Shown: positions 27,251 to 36,519, numbered from the stretch's first letter. The stretch: 64,000 nucleotides of DNA from Thioglobus_B sp964558405 (GCA_964558405.1 CAZLDG010000002.1:1-64000), one strand, 5' to 3'. Numbers and translations are program-made. Notes: a model not told the origin generated them from the letters alone.

Positions 27251-28612
27251 ATGAGACCCATTCACGCCATCATTCTGGCAGCCGGTAAAGGCACACGCAT
27301 GAATTCTAGCAAGCCGAAAGTCCTACAAAAACTGGCTGACAAACCACTGCTGGGACATGTGCTGGATCAAGCTTTTGACGTGAGCGAACAAGTACACGTG
27401 GTGTATGGTTTTGGTGGCGATCAAGTCCAACAGGCTTTTGACGATAACCGCATTGGGTGGGCAGAGCAAGCTCAGCAATTAGGTACCGGCCATGCGGTCA
27501 TGCAAGCCATGCCTAATGTCGATGAAAATGCTATGGCGTTAGTGCTTTATGGTGATGTACCCCTGGTAAGAACCACAACACTCACACGCTTGATAGAGGC
27601 TGCTCAACCCAGTGGGATTGGATTGCTGTCTGTCGTATTGGGTGACCCAACCGGTTATGGGCGCATTGTGCGCAATGACCAAGGACAAATTCAAAGCATT
27701 GTCGAGCAAAAAGATGCAGACAGTCAAACCTTAGAGATTTGCGAGGTCAATACTGGCATTATGGCTGTAAAGAGTAAACTGCTGAGTCAATATTTATCCA
27801 ACATCAGTACTGACAATGCACAGGGTGAGCTGTATCTAACCGACATCGTCGCCTTGGCAGTGGCGGATAACAAAACCATTGCTTCGGTGACAACCAACAA
27901 CGAAAACGAGGTAGCAGGCGTGAATGACAAACAACAATTAGCAGCACTAGAACGTGTATTTCAACAGGATCAAGCAACAAAATTTATGGCCTCAGGACTA
28001 CTGTTAAAAGACCCAAATCGCTTTGATGTACGCGGATCACTTAGCTTTGGTCAAGACTGTGAAATTGACGTCAACGTGGTACTTGAGGGCGAGGTAAGCC
28101 TGGGAGACAATGTATCAATTGCGCCGAACTGTGTGATAAAAAACGCGAAAATTGGTTCAAATGTCACGATCTTGGAAAATTCAGTGATTGAAGGCGCTCG
28201 TATTGGCGCCGGCGCCAGTATTGGTCCTTTTGCACGCCTGCGTCCAGAGGCTGAGATTGGGACTGATGCCAAAATTGGCAACTTCGTTGAAGTGAAGAAA
28301 TCCACCATTGGCACTGGCTCTAAAGTATCGCACCTCAGCTATATCGGTGATACCACCATGGGCGCTGAGGTGAATATTGGCGCTGGGGTTATTACTTGTA
28401 ATTATGATGGTGTGAACAAACATCAGACCGTGATTGAAGACAAGGTATTTGTTGGCTCGGATTCACAGCTGGTTGCACCGGTGACCATTGGCAAAAACAG
28501 TACGGTTGGCGCTGGCTCTACCATTACCAAAAACACGCCTGAGAATCAACTCAGTCTGAGTCGTAGCAAACAGATGAGCCTTAAAAACTGGCAGCCGCCA
28601 CGCAAAAAATAA
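27251..28612 (+). CDS. glmU: Bifunctional UDP-N-acetylglucosamine pyrophosphorylase / glucosamine-1-phosphate acetyltransferase
   Basis: Makes UDP-GlcNAc for peptidoglycan and lipopolysaccharide. The 453-residue protein has the N-terminal uridyltransferase with ILAAGKGTRMNSSKPK and GDVPLV, and a C-terminal left-handed beta-helix (from about 250) with hexapeptide repeats such as IGAGASIGPFARLRP and the active-site YIGDTTMG region. Length and both domains are normal. The next gene's GTG directly follows its stop. Confidence 0.97.
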   Translation: MRPIHAIILAAGKGTRMNSSKPKVLQKLADKPLLGHVLDQAFDVSEQVHVVYGFGGDQVQQAFDDNRIGWAEQAQQLGTGHAVMQAMPNVDENAMALVLYGDVPLVRTTTLTRLIEAAQPSGIGLLSVVLGDPTGYGRIVRNDQGQIQSIVEQKDADSQTLEICEVNTGIMAVKSKLLSQYLSNISTDNAQGELYLTDIVALAVADNKTIASVTTNNENEVAGVNDKQQLAALERVFQQDQATKFMASGLLLKDPNRFDVRGSLSFGQDCEIDVNVVLEGEVSLGDNVSIAPNCVIKNAKIGSNVTILENSVIEGARIGAGASIGPFARLRPEAEIGTDAKIGNFVEVKKSTIGTGSKVSHLSYIGDTTMGAEVNIGAGVITCNYDGVNKHQTVIEDKVFVGSDSQLVAPVTIGKNSTVGAGSTITKNTPENQLSLSRSKQMSLKNWQPPRKK

Positions 28613-29788
28613 GTGCACTTACTGCCGCCTAATGTCTGGATTTTAACTGCCAGCTTATCGCTGTTTATGTCGCTGAGCGTCTTTGTGATTTTTCTCGGTG
28701 GCATCATCGGCGAGTCTTTGGCGCCCAGCCAAAGTCTATCGACGCTACCGGTGGCGATGATTGTGATTGGCACTGTTAGTAGTATTGTGCCGGTGAACTA
28801 TCTGATGTCTAAACTGGGTAGGCGCCGAGTATTTTTAGGAGTTTGTATCTATGTGCTGGCCATCATTTATCTGGCCATCACCGCCTTAGCCTTAGAGTCC
28901 TTTGTTTTGTTTTGTCTGGCTACTTTTCTCTTTGGTCTTAGCACGGCCACCATGAATCAATTTCGCTTTGCTGCCATTGAAAGCGTGAGCGAAAATCTAA
29001 GCGCCTCGGCCACCTCAGCCGTACTCATTGGCGGCTTGGTTTCTGCATTTTTAGGCCCAGAAATCGCCACCCTAGGACAACATTGGCTTGATACACAATT
29101 CGCCGGTTCGTTTTTACTGCTAGGTGGTTGTTTTGTGCTGGCATTCTTGCTCTTATGGTTTTATCAGCCAACTCAAATCACAACTCCTGATACCCATACC
29201 AGCGGTAGAAGTTTGTCACTGATTATCAAACAACGCGTTTTTATTGTTGCCATGTCTAGCGCTGCAGTAGGCTACGTGGTAATGAGTTATATTATGACTG
29301 CCACCCCCATGAGCATGCACGTGATTGATGGCTTTTCCTTGGCGCAAACCAAAATGGTGATTCAATCTCATGTGATTGCCATGTTCTTGCCATCACTGTT
29401 TACCCCCTTGGTGGTGCGCTGGGTCGGTGTGAGCCGTATGATGCTCATTGGTGTTATCCTGTATTTTATTTGTGTCGCGGTAGCACTGATTGATCACATG
29501 CTCATGCACTATTGGATCTCTTTGGTGCTCTTAGGTGTGGGCTGGAACTTCTTATTTATTGGCGGCACTTCACTACTGCCGCGCGCTTATAGTGAAGCGG
29601 AAAAATATCGGGTGCAATCCATCAATGATTTATTGATTTTTGGCTTGCAAGCAGCGGCTTCACTCTCCGCGGGTTATTTTGTCTTTAACTTTGGTTGGGA
29701 GATGGTGCTACTCTCAGTAGTGCCGATACTACTGATACAATTATTGATTCTATTGGTTTGGCTAAAAACCAAAAGTGTTGAGACTTAA
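28613..29788 (+). CDS. Major facilitator superfamily transporter
   Basis: A 391-residue membrane protein with about 12 hydrophobic helices. The loop after the second helix has MSKLGRRRVFLG, a version of the MFS motif GxxxDRxGRR. The GTG start abuts the glmU stop. The substrate cannot be named; it resembles putative sugar/drug-type MFS permeases. Its stop overlaps that of the convergent trpB by 4 bases. Confidence 0.85.
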   Translation: MHLLPPNVWILTASLSLFMSLSVFVIFLGGIIGESLAPSQSLSTLPVAMIVIGTVSSIVPVNYLMSKLGRRRVFLGVCIYVLAIIYLAITALALESFVLFCLATFLFGLSTATMNQFRFAAIESVSENLSASATSAVLIGGLVSAFLGPEIATLGQHWLDTQFAGSFLLLGGCFVLAFLLLWFYQPTQITTPDTHTSGRSLSLIIKQRVFIVAMSSAAVGYVVMSYIMTATPMSMHVIDGFSLAQTKMVIQSHVIAMFLPSLFTPLVVRWVGVSRMMLIGVILYFICVAVALIDHMLMHYWISLVLLGVGWNFLFIGGTSLLPRAYSEAEKYRVQSINDLLIFGLQAAASLSAGYFVFNFGWEMVLLSVVPILLIQLLILLVWLKTKSVET

Positions 29789-30987
29789 AACTTAATGCCT
29801 TCAATCTCAGCAATGGTGTGAATGTCCTTATCGCCTCGACCTGATAGATTGATGATAATATTCTTGCCCGCACCTAACTCTTTGGCCAATTTCATGCCAT
29901 AAGCCACCGCATGTGAAGACTCTAGCGCCGGCAAAATGCCTTCTACCTTGGTCAGGGTGTGGAACGCTTCTAGAGCCTGTTCATCAGTAATCGAGACGTA
30001 TTGTGCACGGCCCGAATCCTTTAAATACGCATGCTCTGGTCCCACGCCTGGATAGTCCAGTCCAGCAGAAATCGAATGGCCTTCAATAATCTGCCCGTTC
30101 TCGTCTTCCATTAAATAAGTACGATTACCATGCAATACGCCTACACTACCTGCGCAAAGCGGAGCAGCGTGTGCTGTTGGTCCTTTGTCCATGCCATAGC
30201 CCGCAGCTTCCACACCATAGATAGCCACCTCAGTATCGTCAATAAATGGATAGAACAAGCCGATCGCATTAGAACCACCGCCCACACAAGCCACCAAAGC
30301 ATCTGGCAGACCGCCGGCCTGTTGAGCAAACTGCGCTTTGGCTTCTCTGCCAATCACACTTTGAAAATCACGCACCATCATTGGATAAGGATGTGGTCCT
30401 GCCACGGTGCCAATAATATAAAACGTATCGTCAATATTGGTTACCCAGTCGCGCATGGCCTCGTTTAGCGCGTCCTTCAGGGTTTTAGAACCGGAGGTAA
30501 CTGGAATCACCGTTGCGCCTAAGAGCTTCATGCGAAATACATTGAGTGCTTGACGTGCTACATCAACTGCGCCCATATACACCACACACTCCAAACCTAA
30601 ACGCGCTGCTACTGTGGCAGTGGCCACACCATGCTGTCCGGCACCGGTCTCAGCAATAATACGAGTCTTGCCCAAACGCTTGGCCAATAGTGCCTGACCA
30701 ATGGTGTTGTTAACTTTGTGCGCACCCGTATGATTGAGATCTTCACGCTTGAGATACACATTGGCACCGCCCAGATGTTGGGTTAGATTCTCAGCGAAAT
30801 ACAACGGAGTTTCTCGGCCCACATAATGCTTAAGGTCGTGCTCGAACTCGCTTAAGAACTCTGGATCATCTTTGAGTCGCTCATAGGCATCTTTCAACTC
30901 AGTAACCGCTGTTACTAAGGTTTCGGGCATAAAAGATCCGCCGTATTGTTCAAAATGTCCGTTGTCGTCTGGTAGTGAATAGCTCAC
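29785..30987 (-). CDS. trpB: Tryptophan synthase beta chain
   Basis: The PLP enzyme that joins indole and serine to make tryptophan. The 400-residue protein has PLP-binding Lys91 in NHTGAHKVNNTIGQA, the GAGQHG loop and the phosphate-binding VGGGSNAIG. It overlaps trpF by 4 bases. Its partner trpA lies about 7 kb away on the same strand. Confidence 0.98.
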   Translation of the reverse strand: MSYSLPDDNGHFEQYGGSFMPETLVTAVTELKDAYERLKDDPEFLSEFEHDLKHYVGRETPLYFAENLTQHLGGANVYLKREDLNHTGAHKVNNTIGQALLAKRLGKTRIIAETGAGQHGVATATVAARLGLECVVYMGAVDVARQALNVFRMKLLGATVIPVTSGSKTLKDALNEAMRDWVTNIDDTFYIIGTVAGPHPYPMMVRDFQSVIGREAKAQFAQQAGGLPDALVACVGGGSNAIGLFYPFIDDTEVAIYGVEAAGYGMDKGPTAHAAPLCAGSVGVLHGNRTYLMEDENGQIIEGHSISAGLDYPGVGPEHAYLKDSGRAQYVSITDEQALEAFHTLTKVEGILPALESSHAVAYGMKLAKELGAGKNIIINLSGRGDKDIHTIAEIEGIKF

Positions 30988-31592
30988 GATCTTACCTGCT
31001 GAATAAATTCTTGTATTTTAGCAATATCCTTTACACCTTTTGCGCTTTCCACGCCACTAGAGACATCTACCGCATAAGGATTAACCTGGGCAATGGCTGC
31101 GGATACGGTTTGCGCGTTCATGCCGCCGGCTAGAATAATGGGCAGGTCAATATCAGCCTTGGCCAAAGACCAATCAAATTGTTCGCCCGTGCCACCATAG
31201 GCCTCTTGACTAAAAGCATCTAATAATAAACCGCTGGCCTGATGATAATCCTCAGACAAGGTGGCCAAGTCCGTTGTGCTTTGCATACGCAAGGCCTTGA
31301 TAAATGGCATGGCGTATTGCGCGCACTGTTGTGGGGTTTCATCGCCATGAAACTGCAAAGTATCCAGTGGCACTTCACACAATACTTCGTCAATAAAATC
31401 CGAATCTGCATTAACAAACAAACCCACGCGATTAACGAACGGCGGCAAGGCCTGCACAATCTCTCTGGCTTGCTGGGTGTCAACACAACGCGGGGACTTT
31501 TCGTAGAACACCAAGCCAATCGCATCAATGCCAAGTATGGCTGCGTCATAGGCGTTTTGTGCTTGGGTAAACCCGCAAACTTTAATTTTCAT
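30984..31592 (-). CDS. trpF: Phosphoribosylanthranilate isomerase
   Basis: Third step of the tryptophan branch. The 202-residue TIM barrel starts KIKVCGFT with the catalytic Cys and has Asp in LLDAFSQEAYGGTGEQFDW and the ILAGGMN phosphate site. ATG 31592 is chosen because it gives the family N-terminus and has an AGAAG-type ribosome site upstream. A start at 31658 would add 22 unrelated residues. It overlaps the upstream unknown gene by 11 bases and trpB by 4. Confidence 0.95.
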   Translation of the reverse strand: MKIKVCGFTQAQNAYDAAILGIDAIGLVFYEKSPRCVDTQQAREIVQALPPFVNRVGLFVNADSDFIDEVLCEVPLDTLQFHGDETPQQCAQYAMPFIKALRMQSTTDLATLSEDYHQASGLLLDAFSQEAYGGTGEQFDWSLAKADIDLPIILAGGMNAQTVSAAIAQVNPYAVDVSSGVESAKGVKDIAKIQEFIQQVRS

Positions 31593-32283
31593 CGATTCTA
31601 CTTCTAATCTCGTCTCTATCAATCCACCAGTCTTCACCGACCAATTGGTCAACCGCACCTGAGAGTTTGGTTAAAAACACCTCGGGCTTATCTAATTGCA
31701 AGGTTCTGCGCCACAAATCAAAACTGGATTGATCGGTGACATGTGAATGCTCATCGGCTACCGAGGCAATCATCTGCGAGGCAAAAAACGTCAAGTCGTC
31801 ATCGGCGCCGCGACGAACCGAAGTAATATAGTGTGCGACTGCCGCTGCATAAGCCTTGGTGTCAGCGCCTTTGGGCGACTCTTCCACCAAATGCTGCAAG
31901 ATAGCCACGGTTAATTCTGGATCAATTGGGAAAGTAACACCCAGCCAAATACCATGGCCGAGCGCTTTTAAAGAATCCGGACCTTCGGATAAAAACATCG
32001 CATCACAAGCCTCAACCGCATGCTCCCACTTCTGGTTATCTTTGGCCAGATCAAAGGCCTGCATAGCCTTATCCCAAGCGTCCGCACCTTGGTAGCGCTC
32101 CACTTGAATGCGCGCAATCTCCAACAAAGTATTGAGTCGCTCTTCTACCGGTGTACTCTCATCTTGCTCTGCGAGTTGCTTTTCATAGAACTCCAGCTTA
32201 GCGCTTAGTTGTTCTTCGTTGGCGTATAAATCTTCAGCCTCTTCGGCATCAAAGATTTGCTCTTTGTTTAGATACTTGCCCAT
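31582..32283 (-). CDS. Conserved-looking acidic protein of unknown function
   Basis: A 233-residue, strongly acidic, soluble protein without signal peptide or membrane helix. The sequence reads as mostly helical, with a heptad-like stretch near 25-60 (QLSAKLEFYEKQLAEQD) and helix pairs about 60-170 (WDKAMQAFDLAKDNQKWEHA) that recall TPR-like repeats. No catalytic motif is seen. It begins at the base after the stop of the 60-residue gene and overlaps trpF by 11 bases, so it is part of a trpF-trpB operon. Function unknown. Confidence 0.8.
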   Translation of the reverse strand: MGKYLNKEQIFDAEEAEDLYANEEQLSAKLEFYEKQLAEQDESTPVEERLNTLLEIARIQVERYQGADAWDKAMQAFDLAKDNQKWEHAVEACDAMFLSEGPDSLKALGHGIWLGVTFPIDPELTVAILQHLVEESPKGADTKAYAAAVAHYITSVRRGADDDLTFFASQMIASVADEHSHVTDQSSFDLWRRTLQLDKPEVFLTKLSGAVDQLVGEDWWIDRDEIRSRIDEN

Positions 32284-32466
32284 TTAATAAAATGCCGCCT
32301 CTAGGCGGTCCTCCCAATTCTCTGGTGTATCCACATAGTCTGGCTTGACATCCATACGAAAAAAACGCTCGTCAGATGATTTGGCAATGGTTTTAACCGT
32401 CTCAACCAGGGTTTCAAAATCCTCAACCTGTGGATTAGAAATCATAATTTCACTCAGTAATAACAT
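32284..32466 (-). CDS. Small protein of unknown function
   Basis: A 60-residue acidic protein (MLLLSEIMISNP... ending NWEDRLEAAFY), no signal peptide recognised. ATG 32466 is preferred because a TAAAAT -10 element lies at 32498-32503 and a palindrome at 32476-32492. A TTG at 32520 (78 residues) would put both inside the coding region, and ATG 32445 is a shorter option. Its stop directly abuts the start of the 233-residue gene. The two are probably translated together. Function unknown. Confidence 0.65.
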   Translation of the reverse strand: MLLLSEIMISNPQVEDFETLVETVKTIAKSSDERFFRMDVKPDYVDTPENWEDRLEAAFY

Positions 32467-32475
32467 AGCTGTGAA

Positions 32476-32492
32476 TATTTGATAATCAAATA
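32476..32492. promoter_or_regulatory. 17-bp perfect palindrome near predicted start site
   Basis: TATTTGAT-A-ATCAAATA, perfect 8+1+8. It lies at and just downstream of the start site expected from the minus-strand -10 TAAAAT (32498-32503) and 10 bases before the small gene's ATG. This is where a repressor of the trpF-trpB run could bind. The binding protein is unknown. Confidence 0.55.
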
Positions 32493-32497
32493 GGGGT

Positions 32498-32503
32498 ATT
32501 TTA
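32498..32503 (-). promoter_or_regulatory. Predicted -10 element for the unknown-trpF-trpB operon
   Basis: Minus-strand AGG-TAAAAT, the same hexamer used at several other promoters in this window. No convincing -35 is seen. It lies between topA and the small gene. Confidence 0.4.
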
Positions 32504-32554
32504 CCTGGCTTGTCGATCAATAATACACGCTATGGCTGTGGCCAAAACCGCGGC

Positions 32555-34906
32555 TTATTTTTTCTTGGCGCTGGCTTTTTTGGCTGCAGGTTTTTTCTTA
32601 CGCTTGGTGGTCTTGGCCTTGAGTTTACCGCTGATGGCTTTTTTACACTCTTCCAGGCTAAGATCTTTAGGATCTTTGTCGCCAAAAACTTTCTTGATGG
32701 TGATGTTCTTTTGGCCTTTTCCGCGTTTTTTACCATTCCAGATATAAGGCCCAAAACGACCATTGAGAATCTGAATCTCTGAATCCTCAAAAGTCTTGAT
32801 AACGCGCTCAGCATCAAACTTCTCTTTGGCCGCAATCAACTCTAACGCCGTCTCTAGACTAACCTCTTCTGGCGTGTCTTCCTTGAGCGAGACGTATTTT
32901 TTGCCATATTGCAGATAAGGGCCAAAACGTCCATAGTTGGCTTTAATGGTTAAGCCGTCTGCGGTTTCGCCCACGGTGCGCGGCATCTTAAACAGCTCTA
33001 AAGCTTCGTCCAGCGTAATGGTCTCAATGTCATTGCCACTGCGTAGTGAAGCAAATACGGGTTTTTCTTCATCTTCCTGAGTGCCGATTTGTGCATAAGC
33101 ACCATAACGACCAAAGCGCACAGTAACCGGTTTGCCACTGGCAGGATCTGTGCCCAGCTCACGCATGCCGTGTGTCTCTTCTCTAGAGATGTCTTTAGCC
33201 GCTTCAATCTGCGCATGAAATGGCTCATAGAAATTTCTAACCACGTCTTGCCAGACACTGTCTTGTGCGGCAATGGTGTCAAAATCATCTTCTAATTTGG
33301 CGGTGAAATCATAATCTACAATATTGCTAAAGTTCTTCACCAAGAAGTCATTAAGCAAATACGCCACATTGGTTGGGAATAGTTTGTTTTTCTCAGCACC
33401 GGTGGTTTCGCTGGCAACCGACTCTTTAACTTCTCCAGCCTCAATCTCAATCAGCTGGTACTCACGCTCATAGCCCTCGCGCGTCTCCTTCACCACGTAG
33501 CCACGATCTTGTACCGTCGAGACCATCGAGGCAAAGGTTGAAGGTCGACCAATACCCATGGCTTCAATGGTCTTTACCAATGAGGCTTCAGTATAGCGCG
33601 CCTTGGCGCGAGAAAAACTTTGACGCGTGGCAAAACTCTCTAAAGCAAGGGTGTCGCCTGCTGTTAATATAGGTAATAATTTGTCATCACTAGAGGCGTA
33701 ATCATAGGCACTTAAAAAGCCAGGAAATACCAAGACTTCACCGCTGGCGATAAACTGCTCATCACGCGCTGAAATGTCAATATTAACTTGGGTTTTTTGC
33801 AACTGAGCATCACTCATTTGTGAGGCCAAAGTGCGTTTATAAATCAGAGAATAAAGCTTTTGTGCCTGTGCATCCAGACCATAAACCTCAGGTTTACTCA
33901 AATCGGTTGGACGGATGGCCTCATGCGCTTCTTGGGCACTGGCATCTTTGGTCTTGAAGCGTCTAAGCTGATGATACTGCTCACCATAAGTACTGCTCAC
34001 CACCTTTCTGGCCGCCGTTAGCGCTTCCTCTGACAAGGTGAAAGAATCGGTTCTCATATAAGTAATGATGCCTTCACGATATAGGTTTTGCGCAATGTTC
34101 ATGGTTTGCTTCACCGAGAAGCCTAATTTTTGCGCAGCCTCTTGTTGTAGGGTTGAGGTGATAAATGGCGCCTTAGGCGAGCGTTTCGAAGGTTTTTGCT
34201 CAACCGTGGCCACTTGCAATTGTGCGCCGGCTACTGCCTTAGCAAAACTCAGCGCCTCATCCTTAGCGCCGAACTCTTGTTTGAGTTTAACCTCTAGCAG
34301 TTCGCCATCATTGGTGCGCAACTCGGCTCGAGTCTTATAAGTACTCTCAGGCACGTGTGCTGTAATCTCACGTTCGCGTTCAACCACCAGTCTAACCACG
34401 GGTGATTGCACGCGTCCTGCTGAGCGCGCACCAGAGATTTTGCGCCATAGTACCGGCGAGATCTCGAAGCCTACTAAGCGATCAATAATACGACGTGCTT
34501 GTTGGGCGTCTACCAGGTGATAATCAACCTGTCGAGGCTCAACAATGGCATTGGTAATCGCGCTCTTGGTAATTTCATGAAAGACAATTCTAGGCGTGTC
34601 TTTAGGTAGTTTAAGCGCCTCAAGCAGATGCCAAGCAATGGCCTCTCCCTCGCGATCCTCATCCGTTGCCAGATAGATTTGATCGGCTGACTTGGCTAAT
34701 TTTCTAAGCTCAGCCACCACCTTTTTCTTATCGGGACTGACCACATAGCTTGGCTCAAAATTATTCTCCAGATCAATACCCATGTCTTTTTTGGGCATGT
34801 CACGAATATGACCAATACTGGAACGAACCGTAAAGTCTTTGCCTAGGAATTTTTCAATGGTTTTGGCTTTGGCTGGCGACTCGACAATAACAAGATTATT
34901 GGCCAT
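32555..34906 (-). CDS. topA: DNA topoisomerase I
   Basis: Relaxes negative supercoils. The 783-residue protein has the Toprim domain (VIVESPAKAKTIEKFLG; acidic triad in TDEDREGEAIAWH, 81-93), the catalytic Tyr283 in ITYMRTDSF and the type IA core. The C-terminus has GRFGPYLQYG-type topoisomerase C-terminal repeats and a lysine/alanine-rich tail, but none of the four-cysteine zinc fingers of E. coli TopA. Its start overlaps the smg stop by 1 base; dprA-smg-topA is a common order. Confidence 0.97.
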   Translation of the reverse strand: MANNLVIVESPAKAKTIEKFLGKDFTVRSSIGHIRDMPKKDMGIDLENNFEPSYVVSPDKKKVVAELRKLAKSADQIYLATDEDREGEAIAWHLLEALKLPKDTPRIVFHEITKSAITNAIVEPRQVDYHLVDAQQARRIIDRLVGFEISPVLWRKISGARSAGRVQSPVVRLVVEREREITAHVPESTYKTRAELRTNDGELLEVKLKQEFGAKDEALSFAKAVAGAQLQVATVEQKPSKRSPKAPFITSTLQQEAAQKLGFSVKQTMNIAQNLYREGIITYMRTDSFTLSEEALTAARKVVSSTYGEQYHQLRRFKTKDASAQEAHEAIRPTDLSKPEVYGLDAQAQKLYSLIYKRTLASQMSDAQLQKTQVNIDISARDEQFIASGEVLVFPGFLSAYDYASSDDKLLPILTAGDTLALESFATRQSFSRAKARYTEASLVKTIEAMGIGRPSTFASMVSTVQDRGYVVKETREGYEREYQLIEIEAGEVKESVASETTGAEKNKLFPTNVAYLLNDFLVKNFSNIVDYDFTAKLEDDFDTIAAQDSVWQDVVRNFYEPFHAQIEAAKDISREETHGMRELGTDPASGKPVTVRFGRYGAYAQIGTQEDEEKPVFASLRSGNDIETITLDEALELFKMPRTVGETADGLTIKANYGRFGPYLQYGKKYVSLKEDTPEEVSLETALELIAAKEKFDAERVIKTFEDSEIQILNGRFGPYIWNGKKRGKGQKNITIKKVFGDKDPKDLSLEECKKAISGKLKAKTTKRKKKPAAKKASAKKK

Positions 34907-35394
34907 TATTGGACGCTGCGATTTTCATCTAGAAACACAATCGACTCTAGCCATTCGGTCGATACTTCTTGGGCTGAAGAATTGCCCAATACCATCATCA
35001 CTACCCACTTAAGATCATCCAAAGAAACACTGGCATCGCCAAGTGACATCACCTGGTCAATCACCATCTCACGCTGAGAGGCATCTAACTGACCGACGTT
35101 TTCCATGAATTGTAAAAAGCCACGTGCCTTGGTATCTAGTTTTAGCTTTTCCGCTTCACTATAGATACGCATAGAGCCACCATGACTGGCGAATGGTTTA
35201 ATGGCACCATCTTGCAAGGTGGCAATATTCTCTAACCAGCTTAGAGCTTTGTCGATACGCACAACGTCAAAACCAGCATCTGAAAGATGGGCTTTAAGCT
35301 CTTTGTCGTCAATTTGATGTTCTGAACCATGCTCAGACTCTTCAAATAAAAAGTCAAACATATAAGTTAGGACATCAAGAATATTGTTTGTCAT
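34906..35394 (-). CDS. smg: Smg family protein (DUF494)
   Basis: A 162-residue acidic protein of the Smg/DUF494 family, of unclear function, typically located between dprA and topA. The N-terminus ILDVLTYMFDFLFEE and LSDAGFDVVRIDKALSWLE are characteristic. It overlaps topA by 1 base and follows dprA by 3 bases. Confidence 0.93.
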   Translation of the reverse strand: MTNNILDVLTYMFDFLFEESEHGSEHQIDDKELKAHLSDAGFDVVRIDKALSWLENIATLQDGAIKPFASHGGSMRIYSEAEKLKLDTKARGFLQFMENVGQLDASQREMVIDQVMSLGDASVSLDDLKWVVMMVLGNSSAQEVSTEWLESIVFLDENRSVQ

Positions 35395-35397
35395 TGG

Positions 35398-36486
35398 TTA
35401 GCGCCTCGTTAATACATAGCCAAATGCTGTTTTTTCTACTTGCTTACTTAGCTCTAGCAGCAGCAACTCTTGGGTTACTATCTGTGGGCTAAGACCACTT
35501 TTTTCAACCATCTCGTCGACGGTTACGGCATTATAGCCCAGGTATTTTAATAGCAGAGTGTTATTATTGTCCACAGTTTTTGTGTCTTTGTTGTCATCGC
35601 CCTGTTTAGTGTTTGGAGAAAAGTCTATCGGCAACTCGTCAAAAATATCGCCAATATTCTCACTGAGTTTGGCGCCGTCTTTAATGAGTTGGTGTGGCCC
35701 TTGGGCCAAAGGATTATGGATTGAGCTGGGAATGGCAAACACTTCCTTGCCTTGTTCTGCAGCGAGTTTTGCCGTAATCATAGTACCGCTCTTTATGCCA
35801 GCCTCCACCACCAGCACCCCCAAGGACAGAGCGCCAATCAAACGATTGCGCCGAGGAAAATTAGCCGCTAGTGGGGCAGTACCCAACATAAACTCTGACA
35901 CCAACGCGCCTTGTGTGGCGATTTGTTTGGCTAGAGACCGGTGTTTGGCCGGGTAGACTCTATCCAGACCGGTGCCGCAAATGGCAATGGTTTTTCCACC
36001 AGACTCCAAGGCACCGATATGGGCTTGTGCATCAATACCACTGGCCATACCCGAGGTAATAACCAACCCCTGTTGTGCCAACTCAAAAGCAAAACGATAA
36101 GCGTGGTCCTTGCCACCTGGTGTGGGATGGCGACTGCCAACAATCCCCAATTGATTTTCTGATAAACACGACAAATCGCCACGCACATACAGCAGCGGTG
36201 GCGGGTCATAGATTGCTGCTAATGACTTAGGATAATCCTCATCAATCAGGCGCAGAATATAACAATCATCCGCTGTTGTCCAATCTAAGTCACTTTGCAC
36301 GTTTGCAGGATTGGCGCTGAGTAAATACTTTAGCGTTTGCGTTTTGAATAACCCACAAGCCTCAAGCTGCGCACCACTGGCGGCAAACACCTGCTCAGGC
36401 GAGCCGAACACTTTAAGCACCCGATAAAAAGTCCTAATTCCTACCTGGGGTGCTTTGTATAGCATCAACCAATAAACTAGGTCCAT
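35398..36486 (-). CDS. dprA: DNA processing protein DprA
   Basis: Binds incoming single-stranded DNA and loads RecA in natural transformation. The 362-residue protein has an N-terminal helical part, the Rossmann-like core with GSRHPTPGG, VITSGMASGIDAQAH and FPRRNRLIGALS, and a C-terminal winged-helix domain (about 295-360). ATG 36486 (MDLVYWLML) is preferred over a TTG at 36507. It is divergent from rpmH across about 60 bases and heads dprA-smg-topA. Confidence 0.95.
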   Translation of the reverse strand: MDLVYWLMLYKAPQVGIRTFYRVLKVFGSPEQVFAASGAQLEACGLFKTQTLKYLLSANPANVQSDLDWTTADDCYILRLIDEDYPKSLAAIYDPPPLLYVRGDLSCLSENQLGIVGSRHPTPGGKDHAYRFAFELAQQGLVITSGMASGIDAQAHIGALESGGKTIAICGTGLDRVYPAKHRSLAKQIATQGALVSEFMLGTAPLAANFPRRNRLIGALSLGVLVVEAGIKSGTMITAKLAAEQGKEVFAIPSSIHNPLAQGPHQLIKDGAKLSENIGDIFDELPIDFSPNTKQGDDNKDTKTVDNNNTLLLKYLGYNAVTVDEMVEKSGLSPQIVTQELLLLELSKQVEKTAFGYVLTRR

Positions 36487-36490
36487 AATC

Positions 36491-36519
36491 TTAATAATAC
36501 GTAACAACTATGGTAAAAT
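36491..36519 (+). promoter_or_regulatory. rpmH promoter
   Basis: TTAATA (36491-36496), 17 bases, TAAAAT (36514-36519) with TGG directly in front, an extended -10 element. It lies about 29 bases before the rpmH ATG and would drive the rpmH-rnpA-yidD-yidC run. The same -35 hexamer and spacing occur at adk. Confidence 0.6.
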
